Assembly (NCBI GenBank): GCA_910576655.1
Contig: CAJTJC010000020.1
Coordinates: forward strand, 1-19,278
Length of the DNA: 19,278 nt
Reading direction: 5' to 3'
DNA from: an uncultured Christensenella sp.
Lineage (GTDB): Bacteria; Bacillota; Clostridia; Christensenellales; Borkfalkiaceae
Shown: piece after piece, positions 6,665 to 13,842 of the stretch
How positions within the stretch are numbered: position 1 is the first letter of the stretch
Layout of the letters: each line of letters begins with the position of its first letter
The notes under the pieces: model-generated
Database searches by the model: none
Told to the model about the DNA's origin: nothing
What the model saw: only the letters and a program-made list of their open reading frames with translations
Position numbers and translations under genes: made by a program

Positions 6665-7408
6665 ATGAGAAAAATTAATCTGCCGCTTATACTCGACACC
6701 GTCTTTGCGGGGCTTTGCGCCTTTTTACTGTTTTTTACGTCAATCAGATACTATACGCGCAGCGTATACGTCGCTTTGGGTTTTGCAATAGCCGCATGTC
6801 TGCTTTTCGGCTGTCTCAGCTTCTTGTACATAAGCAAAAAGCAAAATAGCAATCTGCTTATATCAAGGGACGAAAAACAAAAAAAGTTGCTTTCACTGCA
6901 CCTTTCGCTATCCTCGGACGAGTACGTTTCCAAGCTGCTTGCACAATGTATAGAGGACGAAAAGCCAGAAATTAAAAACGGAAAAATAGTTGCAGCCGAA
7001 AGCACGTACTTTTATAATTTCAAGATGCAACCTATTTCCGAGGACGACGTAGCAATAGTAATCAAAGCAAGTTGCAAAAATAAAAAAGTTATAATTTGCA
7101 ACTGCATATCCGCAGAGGCGCTACTGCTTTGCGAAAACTTTTTGATAGAAGTCAAGGACATTAATTTCGTCTATAAGCTATTAAAGGACAAAGAGCTTCT
7201 TCCCGAAAAATACGTTTACGAGGGGCAGAAAAAAATAAGCCTGAGAAACAGAATTAAAGCTCGCTTTTCACGCAAAATCTGCGCGCCGCTGTTTTGGTCG
7301 GGACTTGCGCTGCTTGCACTGAGCTACTTTACCTTTTTTCCTATATATTATATAATCAGCGGCAGCATAATGCTTACGCTGTCCGCAGTGACTCTCGTAC
7401 TCAATTAA
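6665..7408 (+). CDS. Membrane protein of unknown function, four predicted helices
   Basis: I do not recognise the family. The 247-residue protein has two hydrophobic segments at the N-terminus (about 6-27 and 34-56), a soluble middle part of about 150 residues rich in Lys and Glu, and two more hydrophobic segments at the C-terminus (about 207-245). The middle part includes a strand-rich stretch (EDDVAIVIKASCKNKKVIICNC) recalling a small nucleotide- or nuclease-like alpha/beta fold, but no catalytic motif stands out. The ATG at 6665 is chosen because it sits right before the first helix; upstream codons in frame would read through the nadD start region. There is no ribosome binding site. It is oriented against its neighbours and splits the usual obgE-yhbY-nadD cluster; its stop overlaps the end of yhbY by eight bases. 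Confidence 0.72.
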   Translation: MRKINLPLILDTVFAGLCAFLLFFTSIRYYTRSVYVALGFAIAACLLFGCLSFLYISKKQNSNLLISRDEKQKKLLSLHLSLSSDEYVSKLLAQCIEDEKPEIKNGKIVAAESTYFYNFKMQPISEDDVAIVIKASCKNKKVIICNCISAEALLLCENFLIEVKDINFVYKLLKDKELLPEKYVYEGQKKISLRNRIKARFSRKICAPLFWSGLALLALSYFTFFPIYYIISGSIMLTLSAVTLVLN

Positions 7409-7697
7409 GCTTGATTTTATCTATATCCTTTCGGCTTGACTGCCGGTACAGAACCACTTTGCGTCCTATCACTATTACGCACTCCGCGTTCAGTTTTTCG
7501 GCAAGCTCGCGCCCGATATCGCTCGGAACGCCGTCCGCATTTTCAAGGACGTTTATTTTGATAAGCTCGCGCTTTTCAAGACAGTCTGAAAAGCTTGCAA
7601 GCATATTTTCACCTATTCCTTCCTTGCCCACCTGCCCTATCGGAGAAAGGTTTGCGGCAAGGCTTTTTAATTTACTGCGCTGTTTAGATGTTAACAT
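7401..7697 (-). CDS. yhbY: YhbY-type RNA-binding protein (CRM domain)
   Basis: YhbY is a small RNA-binding protein found on pre-50S particles and thought to help ribosome assembly. The 98 residues form a single CRM domain: a start with LTSKQRSKLKSLA, then the conserved loop GQVGKEGI (GxxG type) and the C-terminal strands with ECVIVIGRKVVLYRQS. Length and motif match the family. GGGAG lies before the ATG. It is the last gene of the operon behind obgE (20-base gap), the usual position in Bacillota. Its end overlaps the convergent membrane protein gene by eight bases. Confidence 0.94.
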   Translation of the reverse strand: MLTSKQRSKLKSLAANLSPIGQVGKEGIGENMLASFSDCLEKRELIKINVLENADGVPSDIGRELAEKLNAECVIVIGRKVVLYRQSSRKDIDKIKLN

Positions 7698-7717
7698 AAA
7701 AATCTCCCGTATAATAC

Positions 7718-8998
7718 TCAGTTTACAAAATCAAATTCCACGTCCCCGACGATTACCGTATCGTTTTCCTTGATACCCATTTCCCTAAGCTTTGAAATTA
7801 CGCCCTTTTCCCGCAGAATTTTCTGAAAATACGTCATCGAATCAGGGTCGTCGAGCGAGACGTTGCGGCAAAGCATATCCACGAGTGTGCCGACAACCAC
7901 GTAAGCCTCTCCGTCCATATAAATTTCAAAGCCGAGATTACCGCTTTTCGTGTAGGTAAAGCTTTCGTCGCTTTCGATTCTCTTGACTGGCGGCAGCTCC
8001 GCAAGTGTGTTGAAAAGACATTCTACAAGTTTGTCCGTCCCCTCGCCGCTGACTGCGGTAATAGTAAAAATTTTGTACTTGCGCGAATATTTTTTCTTGA
8101 ACGCCGCCGCGTTATCCGACGCGCCCGAAACGTCGCATTTATTAAGCGCGATTACCTGCGGAAGCGAGGCAAGAACCTTGCTGTAAGATGAAAGCTCGGC
8201 GTTTATTTTTTTGAAATCTTCTATCGGGTCTCGGCCCTCGCAGCCCGAAATATCGACGACGTGCAAAAGCATGCGCGTCCTTTCGATATGTCTCAAAAAG
8301 TCGTGTCCGAGCCCTGCGCCCTGCGCGGCGCCCTCGATAAGTCCCGGAATATCTGCCGCAACGAAAGAATTGTCATAATAACGGACAACGCCGAGATTTG
8401 GCGAAAGCGTAGTGAAGTGATAATTTGCGATTTTGGGACGCGCCGCCGAAATTTTGGAAAGTAACGTGGACTTGCCGACGTTAGGGAAACCTATAATCCC
8501 TACGTCCGCGATAACTTTAAGCTCAAGAATTAAGGTATGAGGTTCTGTCTTTTCGCCCTTTTGCGCAAAATTCGGCGCGTGTCTGCGTGCCGTGGTAAAG
8601 CGTACGTTACCCTTGCCGCCCCTGCCCCCCTCTGCAATCAGCTTTTTTTCGTTTTCGCAAAACAAGTCGCATATTACCGTATCGGTTTCGGCGTCCTTAA
8701 CGACGGTACCGACGGGTACCTTTATAAAAATATCGTCACCGCCTCGTCCAAAACATTTATTCGTTCCTCCGCGCTCGCCGTTACCCGCAAAAAACTTATA
8801 GGTGTATCGGAAAAACAGCAGGTCGTTCATACCCGCGTCCGCTATGATATAAACGTCGCCGCCGTTCCCGCCGTCGCCGCCGTCGGGGCCGCAGGCAGGC
8901 TTACCCTTAAACGCTTTAAAGGAATTCATCCCGTCGCCGCCGTCGCCAGATTTGATTGTTATTTTAACTTTATCCGTAAATATATTTTTATCAGCCAT
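7718..8998 (-). CDS. obgE: GTPase ObgE/CgtA
   Basis: An essential GTPase that acts in late assembly of the 50S subunit and in stress response. The 426 residues show three domains. The Gly-rich Obg fold (1 to about 158) carries repeats such as GPDGGDGGNGGD. The G domain has G1 GFPNVGKST (170-178), G3 DIPGLIEGA (from 216) and G4 NKCD (286-289). The C-terminal OCT domain has YFQKILREKGV and ENDTVIVGDVEFDF. All GTP-binding motifs are intact. Only a weak AAGG precedes the ATG, three bases after the rho stop, so translation may depend on rho. In most Bacillota obgE follows rplU-rpmA; here it follows rho. Confidence 0.97.
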   Translation of the reverse strand: MADKNIFTDKVKITIKSGDGGDGMNSFKAFKGKPACGPDGGDGGNGGDVYIIADAGMNDLLFFRYTYKFFAGNGERGGTNKCFGRGGDDIFIKVPVGTVVKDAETDTVICDLFCENEKKLIAEGGRGGKGNVRFTTARRHAPNFAQKGEKTEPHTLILELKVIADVGIIGFPNVGKSTLLSKISAARPKIANYHFTTLSPNLGVVRYYDNSFVAADIPGLIEGAAQGAGLGHDFLRHIERTRMLLHVVDISGCEGRDPIEDFKKINAELSSYSKVLASLPQVIALNKCDVSGASDNAAAFKKKYSRKYKIFTITAVSGEGTDKLVECLFNTLAELPPVKRIESDESFTYTKSGNLGFEIYMDGEAYVVVGTLVDMLCRNVSLDDPDSMTYFQKILREKGVISKLREMGIKENDTVIVGDVEFDFVN

Positions 8999-9001
8999 AA
9001 T

Positions 9002-10390
9002 TTACCTTAGCAGCGCTTCCGCAAGCTGCTCGTTATCTTCGGTTCCGTCGAGCAAAGCGAAAATTTCGTCGGCTTGCTTTTCCCTAAGCTTAACCGATGC
9101 CTGCATTTCTTTGTCGTTCAGTATCCGCTCGTCTGCGGCAGAATAAGTTTCCGCAAAATCGAATGGGGGATAAATCCTGCTTCTTGCAAGAGCTTGGGAA
9201 AGCGCGATTTTGACGTTACAAACATTCTTTAACGCCGAATACGCCGCGTCGTCAATAACGTCGCCAGCTCCAACGCTCAATGCGGATATGACGGTAAGCG
9301 ACCCACCGCGTTGGGTATTTCTTGCCGCTGCAAGAACACGCTTGACGCTATCGACAGCGGAATAATCCAGCCCCGTCGTCGCCTTTGCCGAAAAATAATT
9401 AAACGCTCTGACAAGACGGGTTATATCGTTAATTACGAGTACGACGTCATTACAAAGCTCGGTCTGCCTCTTACAGTATTCCAAAGCAAGTCGCATAGTT
9501 TTTAAATGAGCCGACGTCCCCGCGTCGAACGGCGAGGTAAAGACGTCTGCATTTGCAAACGATTGCGTAAAGTCGGCCGCATCCTCGGGACTTACGTCTA
9601 TCAGAACGATAACGAGCTTCACGCGGTTATTCTTCATGATTCCCGCGGCAATATCCTTTAACAGTCGCGTTTTTCCGCATCCGGGCGGCGATACGACAAA
9701 AGCACGCTGCCCCGCTCCTATCGGCGCAAGCAAATCTATTATTCTGCCTACCTTATCCGCTGGACCGCGGGAAACGCGAAGCTTTTTATCTGCGAATATA
9801 GGCAAAAGGCTATCGAATTCGGGTCTCGTGCCAATATCGGGCGAAGTACCGTTTACTTTAAGTACGGATGCCAGCCCCGCCATTTCGTCGGTAGAAACGC
9901 GCTTGCACCTTCCCTCTACGAAATCGCCCTCGCGCAAGTTATACGTTTTTACGAAACGAGCGTTCACGAACACGTCGGAAGCGAAGTTCTCTCTACACCC
10001 CGTAGTGCGTAAAAACCACGCTTCGCCGTCATATTCCAAAATTCCTCCCGCTATAAAGTCTACCGTGCCGCAATCGCCATTTGCCACGAAAATTTCTTTC
10101 GGATTGTCGTTCTGATGCGGTAAATTTTTGGTAAGAAAGATTTCGCGGCACATTAAAACGTCTGCAGCAAGCTGTCTGTCGTATTCCTGAGACTTCGGCG
10201 GAGCGCCGCGCTTAGTCTGCGGCTCGGCGTCTTTTTGCCCTGAAGCCAGCGCAATAATTTCGTCGAGAAGCTGCTGCTTTTTTCCGTCGGCGGGATGAGG
10301 AATACCGAGCGCCCGCCCAAGCTGCCTCAGCTCGTGAATGGTTTTGGCGTCAAGCCTTTTAACCAGCTCGGAAATGAGATTTTCCGACAT
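9002..10390 (-). CDS. rho: Transcription termination factor Rho, divergent ATPase site
   Basis: Rho is a ring-shaped RNA-dependent ATPase that ends transcription. The 462 residues follow the family order: an N-terminal helical Rho_N domain (about 4-48), a short linker, the cold-shock-like RNA-binding fold (about 105-180, GGILEYDGEAWFLR), then the RecA-type motor with Walker A SPPGCGKT (234-241), DITRLVRAFN and ARNTQRGGSLTVISA. Several normally near-invariant residues differ. LIDERPEE becomes LIDVSPED, so the catalytic Glu is Val266 and the Arg is Ser267. The Walker B LLDS becomes VIND (Asp to Asn321, Asp shifted by one), PPKAGKT becomes PPGCGKT, and LSR becomes LSQ (399). The arginine finger region (ARSRIYP, Arg405) is kept. 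GGAGGAATTGAT precedes the ATG one base behind the upstream stop. A second, canonical rho elsewhere is possible. Confidence 0.9.
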   Translation of the reverse strand: MSENLISELVKRLDAKTIHELRQLGRALGIPHPADGKKQQLLDEIIALASGQKDAEPQTKRGAPPKSQEYDRQLAADVLMCREIFLTKNLPHQNDNPKEIFVANGDCGTVDFIAGGILEYDGEAWFLRTTGCRENFASDVFVNARFVKTYNLREGDFVEGRCKRVSTDEMAGLASVLKVNGTSPDIGTRPEFDSLLPIFADKKLRVSRGPADKVGRIIDLLAPIGAGQRAFVVSPPGCGKTRLLKDIAAGIMKNNRVKLVIVLIDVSPEDAADFTQSFANADVFTSPFDAGTSAHLKTMRLALEYCKRQTELCNDVVLVINDITRLVRAFNYFSAKATTGLDYSAVDSVKRVLAAARNTQRGGSLTVISALSVGAGDVIDDAAYSALKNVCNVKIALSQALARSRIYPPFDFAETYSAADERILNDKEMQASVKLREKQADEIFALLDGTEDNEQLAEALLR

Positions 10391-10391
10391 A

Positions 10392-11036
10392 TCAATTCCT
10401 CCTCAGTACGACGACCTTTGTTTCGCCGTCGAAATCGCTGCGCATCAGCTCTATTTCGTTGCCGTCGGACTCCTCTACGAATTCTCCGTCGAATAAATCA
10501 GTAAATTCTTCGACCTTGGATATATCAAGCTTACAGTCCTTAGATTTATAGTGCATGGGTATGACTATATCTGGCATAATTCTGTCTACGTACTCCTTTG
10601 CCATTTCCGCGTCTATCGTGTAAGTCCCGCCAACGGGAATCAAAAGGACGTTAACAGGCAAAAGCAAATCAATAAGCTCGGACGAGCAATCCTCGCCCAA
10701 ATCTCCGAGATGGCAAACGTCAATTCCGTCCATACGGAATTTAAATATGAGATTTTCCCCGCGCTGCTTGCCGCGCTGTCCGTCGTGAAAGCTCTTAATA
10801 GCGTCTATTTCCACACCGTGCAAGCCGCAACTACATTCCTTATTCAATATTATGGGGTTGCCCTCTACCGCTTTAATATTGTCGTGGTCGAAATGCCCGT
10901 GCGATACCGTTACGGCATCGGCGCGGACTGCGTCCATTTCATACCCCACCGAACCGTCGTACGGGTCGCATACTACCGAGGTACCCGTACTTTCGGTAAG
11001 TTTAAAGCTTGAGTGTCCGAGATATTCAATCTTCAT
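10392..11036 (-). CDS. Metallo-beta-lactamase-fold metal-dependent hydrolase (UPF0173 type)
   Basis: The 214-residue protein has the metal-binding pattern of the metallo-beta-lactamase fold: an opening MKIEYLGHSSF, HGHFDHDN (46-53, the HxHxDH motif), His84 in SFHDG, HLGDLG (109-114) with a bridging Asp, and a late His in IPMHYKSK. The short form and these sequences match the UPF0173 group (YtkL-like), which are metal-dependent hydrolases of unknown substrate. It is cytoplasmic, with no signal peptide. AAGGA precedes the ATG, four bases behind the DUF1934 gene, and the stop is followed after one base by the rho start. Fold and metal sites are sure; the substrate is not. Confidence 0.9.
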   Translation of the reverse strand: MKIEYLGHSSFKLTESTGTSVVCDPYDGSVGYEMDAVRADAVTVSHGHFDHDNIKAVEGNPIILNKECSCGLHGVEIDAIKSFHDGQRGKQRGENLIFKFRMDGIDVCHLGDLGEDCSSELIDLLLPVNVLLIPVGGTYTIDAEMAKEYVDRIMPDIVIPMHYKSKDCKLDISKVEEFTDLFDGEFVEESDGNEIELMRSDFDGETKVVVLRRN

Positions 11037-11040
11037 TTCA

Positions 11041-11427
11041 CTATCCTTGATTTATATTTTCCGCAGAAAACTTTAATTGCATTTTTTGGTCGCCGAGCGT
11101 ATACGAAATAAACAGCACCGCAACAGGCGCTTGCGTAAATTTCAGCTCTTCGGTAAACACGGTAAAAATGCCGGAAAAGCCGCCGCTTGCCAAATTACAC
11201 TCGGTCGTCAGTCCTTTACGGAAAATCATTCGTATATTCTGTTCGCCCCGTCTCGACTGTACGGCTTCGTTCTCGTTTACGGTCAGCGAGCAAGCGTCAC
11301 CGTCCAAAACGTAATCGTATCGTACGCCGTAAGGCGTCTTTTTCATTTTGCCCTTTGCAAAAACCGTGCTTGCGACGCCGTCTATGCACGATTCAATTGC
11401 AATATTACATTCGTTATTATAACACAT
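11041..11427 (-). CDS. DUF1934 family beta-barrel protein (hypothetical)
   Basis: The protein of up to 128 residues resembles the DUF1934/YwiB family of small calycin-like beta barrels. It shows alternating strands, with a KGKMKKTPYGVRYDYVL stretch, MIFRKG in the middle and GIFTVFTEELKF near the end. Function is unknown. The ATG at 11427 lies ten bases behind the tyrA stop and has no convincing ribosome binding site. An extended -10 box (TGT TATAAT) lies inside its first codons, so a second, shorter start may exist: the codon six bases after that box is TGT at 11409, and ATT follows at 11403. The family region itself begins near residue 8, so a shorter product would still be complete. Confidence 0.75.
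   Translation of the reverse strand: MCYNNECNIAIESCIDGVASTVFAKGKMKKTPYGVRYDYVLDGDACSLTVNENEAVQSRRGEQNIRMIFRKGLTTECNLASGGFSGIFTVFTEELKFTQAPVAVLFISYTLGDQKMQLKFSAENINQG
11416..11421 (-). promoter_or_regulatory. Possible internal -10 box at the start of the DUF1934 gene
   Basis: TATAAT on the minus strand, preceded by TGT (extended -10), lies over codons 3-4 of the predicted gene. A TTGAAG sits 19 bases upstream. The 11 bases TGTGTTATAAT are identical to those before the helicase gene. It could drive the five downstream genes apart from tyrA. Confidence 0.4.
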
Positions 11428-11437
11428 ATCGTCAGAT

Positions 11438-12286
11438 TTACTTCAATTTTTTCACGCAAATATCCGTATCGGTTACAAAATTTTTACAGCTTTCAAACCT
11501 CTGTCTGCCGCTTTGCAGCAATCTGACCAGTTGTTGCCTGTCACCGTTATCTATCGCTGCTTTTAACTCTGACAGCGCGGTCGTCAACGCTTCGATATTA
11601 TCGGAAAGATTGCGCGCGTTTTCAAGATACAACTCCGACCATACATCTTCGTCAACGCCGGCAATGCGCGTCATGTCCTGAAAGCTTCCGCCCGTAAAGC
11701 CCAAGCAACCGTCTATTTCCCCGTTCTTGACGTAAGCGTTTGAAACTATATGAGCAAGCTGCGAGGTATACGCAATTTTTTTATCGTGCGTTTCAGCGCT
11801 GCATTCTACCAAGTATTTAAACCCGATTTCCGCCGTAAGCCTACGCATCAGTTCGAGCGACGGAACGTCTGTTCTGTCGGAATGGGTAATAACCATATTT
11901 GCGTCGTCGAATAAATCGACGCAGGCGTTTTCGATACCCGATACTTCTTTTCCCGCCATGGGATGACAGCCTACGTAATTAAACATCCTCGGTTTAGAGT
12001 ATACCGCATCTTCTATCAATTTTTTTACGCCGCAAATATCTGCAACGACGCAACCATCTTTAAATACCTGCGTATCTATAAACCTGACAGCCGCCGTGGG
12101 CGGAAGAGCCACGAAAACGACGCCGTAGTCGAAGTTTTCCGCCCTTTCGTCTATTATGCCGTTTTCAAGCGCGTATTTGACGGCCTTTTCCGAACGGTTC
12201 CACCCCGCAACGGTATACCCCGCGCGTTTTAAAGCCATACAAAGCGAACCGCCTATAATTCCCAGACCCGCAACACAAATTTTCAT
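11438..12286 (-). CDS. tyrA: Prephenate dehydrogenase
   Basis: It oxidises prephenate to 4-hydroxyphenylpyruvate using NAD(P), a step in tyrosine synthesis. The N-terminal Rossmann motif GLGIIGGSL, GCHPMAGKE with the catalytic-region His, and AYTSQLAHIVSNAY with the helix-domain His are visible. At about 282 residues it is the short form without a C-terminal ACT domain. I start it at 12286: an ATG three codons earlier (12295) overlaps the promoter's TATAAT box and cannot be in the mRNA. The -10 box ends seven bases before 12286 and no ribosome binding site is present, so the transcript looks leaderless. It is the first gene of the operon running to yhbY. No other aromatic pathway gene is nearby. 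Confidence 0.93.
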   Translation of the reverse strand: MKICVAGLGIIGGSLCMALKRAGYTVAGWNRSEKAVKYALENGIIDERAENFDYGVVFVALPPTAAVRFIDTQVFKDGCVVADICGVKKLIEDAVYSKPRMFNYVGCHPMAGKEVSGIENACVDLFDDANMVITHSDRTDVPSLELMRRLTAEIGFKYLVECSAETHDKKIAYTSQLAHIVSNAYVKNGEIDGCLGFTGGSFQDMTRIAGVDEDVWSELYLENARNLSDNIEALTTALSELKAAIDNGDRQQLVRLLQSGRQRFESCKNFVTDTDICVKKLK

Positions 12287-12293
12287 ATCAGTC

Positions 12294-12322
12294 ATTATAC
12301 CATAGTTTTATACTAAGCACAA
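12294..12322 (-). promoter_or_regulatory. Promoter of tyrA (leaderless geometry)
   Basis: On the minus strand TTGTGC (12317-12322), 17-base spacer, TATAAT (12294-12299). Its 3' end is seven bases from the ATG at 12286. The box contains the A and T of the first in-frame ATG, which decides against that start. Confidence 0.78.
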
Positions 12323-12339
12323 TAGTTTTACCCGATTTT

Positions 12340-12365
12340 GTCAAATTGTCAACAGTTTATTTGAC
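12340..12365. promoter_or_regulatory. Inverted repeat over the pgk -35 region (possible operator)
   Basis: GTCAAAT (12340-12346) and ATTTGAC (12359-12365) are inverted copies 12 bases apart, the second overlapping the pgk -35 box. The sequence TTGTCAA also occurs twice as a direct repeat (12338-12344 and 12346-12352). This could be a regulator binding site, but the bases are simple and AT-rich. Confidence 0.25.
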
Positions 12366-12389
12366 TTTTTTGTTTTGTTTAATTATAAT
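12361..12389 (+). promoter_or_regulatory. Promoter of pgk
   Basis: TTGACT (12361-12366), 17-base spacer, TATAAT (12384-12389). The start near 12396 gives a leader of about 35 bases with AAGGAG (12416-12421) nine bases before the ATG. Confidence 0.85.
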
Positions 12390-12430
12390 CAAATGAGTAA
12401 AAAATTATTTATTTTAAGGAGCTTACAGCT

Positions 12431-13741
12431 ATGAACAAGATGTCCGTTAAGGATTTAAAAGACCTCAAAGGCAAAAAGGTGCTGGTCCGCTGTGATTTCA
12501 ACGTACCCATGAAGGATGGCGTTATCACCGACGAAAATAGAATAACCGGCGCCCTTCCTACCATTAAATATCTTTTGGAAAACGGCGCGAAGGTTACGCT
12601 TTGCTCGCACATGGGTAAACCCCATTCGATTTTCTCTTCCGAAGTCAAGCTCAACAAAAAAGACAAGAAAAAGGTTGACGCAGGCGAAACCACTGCGGAA
12701 GCCATAATTGAAAAGGCGAAAAAAGACGAGCCCAAAAAGCTTACTCTTGCGCCTGTTGCAAAAAGACTTAACGAGCTTCTCGGCGGCAAAGTTACGTTCG
12801 CTACCGACGTTATCGGAGCAGACGCCAACGCAAAGCGTTCCGCGCTTAAAAACGGCGAAGCGGTTCTTCTTGAAAACCTCCGTTTCCACTGGGAGGAAGA
12901 GAAAAAAGACGAAGGCTTCTGCAAGGCTCTTGCTTACGACGCCGAAATTTTCGTAAACGACGCGTTCGGTACGGCTCACCGCTCGCACGCTTCCACTGCG
13001 GCTATCGTAGAATACGGCATTATAAAGACCGCTGTTTGCGGCTTCTTAATCGAAAAAGAGCTTTCGGTCATGGCTGATACCCTTGAAAATCCCAAGCGTC
13101 CCTTCGTAGCAATTCTCGGCGGCGCAAAGGTTGCCGACAAGCTTAACGTAATTTCCAACCTTTTGGAAAAGTGCGATACGCTTATTATAGGCGGAGGTAT
13201 GGCTTACACGTTCCTTAAAGCAAAGGATTACGAGGTGGGCACCTCTCTCCTCGACGAAGAAAAAATCGACTACTGCAAGGAAATGATGGCGAAAGCAGAA
13301 AAAGCAGGCAAAGAATTGCTTTTACCCGTAGACACCGTAACCTGCGACCACTTCCCCGAGCCTATTGACGAAGACATCAAGGTAGAAACCGTACCTTCGG
13401 ATAAGATACCCGCAGATAAAATGGGTATGGATATAGGCGAAAAGACGAGAAAGCTTTACGCTGACAAAGTCGCTTCGGCTAAATCGGTCATCTGGAACGG
13501 CCCTATGGGCGTATTCGAGAATCCCACTCTTGCAAAAGGCACTATTGCGGTAGCTCAGGCTCTTGCAGACGTTAACGGCAAATGCACGACGATTATCGGC
13601 GGCGGCGACAGCGCGGCGGCTATTCAGCAGCTTGGCTTTGCAGATAAAGTAACCCACATTTCCACGGGCGGCGGAGCTTCGCTTGAACTGTTCGAGGGCA
13701 AAGTCCTTCCCGGTATCGCCTGCCTTAACGAGAAAAAATAA
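12431..13741 (+). CDS. pgk: Phosphoglycerate kinase with a Lys-rich insertion
   Basis: It transfers phosphate between 1,3-bisphosphoglycerate and ADP, the first ATP-forming step of glycolysis. The family landmarks are clear: VLVRCDFNVP (18-27), SHMGKP (59-64), LENLRFHWEEEKKDE, FVNDAFGTAHRSHAS (about 174-188), LGGAKVADKL, WNGPMGVFE, GGGDSAAAI and STGGGASLE at the C-terminus. At 436 residues it is longer than the usual 390-415. The extra part is a Lys- and Glu-rich segment at about 65-103, between SHMGKP and LTLAPVAKRL, where other PGKs have a short loop. AAGGAG precedes the ATG and a strong promoter precedes that. A terminator follows, so pgk may be its own unit despite tpiA being next. Confidence 0.97.
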   Translation: MNKMSVKDLKDLKGKKVLVRCDFNVPMKDGVITDENRITGALPTIKYLLENGAKVTLCSHMGKPHSIFSSEVKLNKKDKKKVDAGETTAEAIIEKAKKDEPKKLTLAPVAKRLNELLGGKVTFATDVIGADANAKRSALKNGEAVLLENLRFHWEEEKKDEGFCKALAYDAEIFVNDAFGTAHRSHASTAAIVEYGIIKTAVCGFLIEKELSVMADTLENPKRPFVAILGGAKVADKLNVISNLLEKCDTLIIGGGMAYTFLKAKDYEVGTSLLDEEKIDYCKEMMAKAEKAGKELLLPVDTVTCDHFPEPIDEDIKVETVPSDKIPADKMGMDIGEKTRKLYADKVASAKSVIWNGPMGVFENPTLAKGTIAVAQALADVNGKCTTIIGGGDSAAAIQQLGFADKVTHISTGGGASLELFEGKVLPGIACLNEKK

Positions 13742-13761
13742 TTTAGCATAATAAGTTAATC

Positions 13762-13786
13762 AGACGAGGCTTTAAGCCTCGTCTTT
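13762..13786 (+). terminator. Terminator of pgk
   Basis: AGACGAGGCTT and AAGCCTCGTCT form a perfect inverted repeat (arms 13762-13772 and 13774-13784) followed by TTTATAAT. The stem is strong and the T-tract short. Some read-through to tpiA is possible. Confidence 0.72.
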
Positions 13787-13808
13787 ATAATAGAATAAAA
13801 TAAAAATG

Positions 13809-13842
13809 GCAAATAACGCTTACTTATTTGCTATTTTTTTTT
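13809..13842 (+). terminator. Second hairpin with T-run, overlapping the tpiA -35 box
   Basis: GCAAATAA (13809-13816) pairs with TTATTTGC (13824-13831) across a seven-base loop and is followed by TATTTTTTTTT. This is an AT-rich terminator-like element. Its second arm includes part of the tpiA -35 box at 13828, so the same bases may serve both ending and starting of transcription. Confidence 0.45.

Noticed and set aside
8537..9010. 157-codon open frame antisense to obgE
   Set aside because: A shadow of the Gly-rich Obg region; no ribosome binding site or family pattern.
9636..10115. 159-codon open frame antisense to rho
   Set aside because: No motif or start signal; rho is intact on the opposite strand.
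12287..12295. tyrA start at ATG 12295
   Set aside because: This ATG overlaps the TATAAT box, so it cannot be in the transcript; the Rossmann motif begins right after the ATG at 12286.
12393..12433. 13-codon leader frame (MSKKLFILRSLQL) ending over the pgk start (ATGA)
   Set aside because: Its ATG lies at or before the predicted transcription start near 12396 and has no ribosome binding site; no sign of an attenuation structure.
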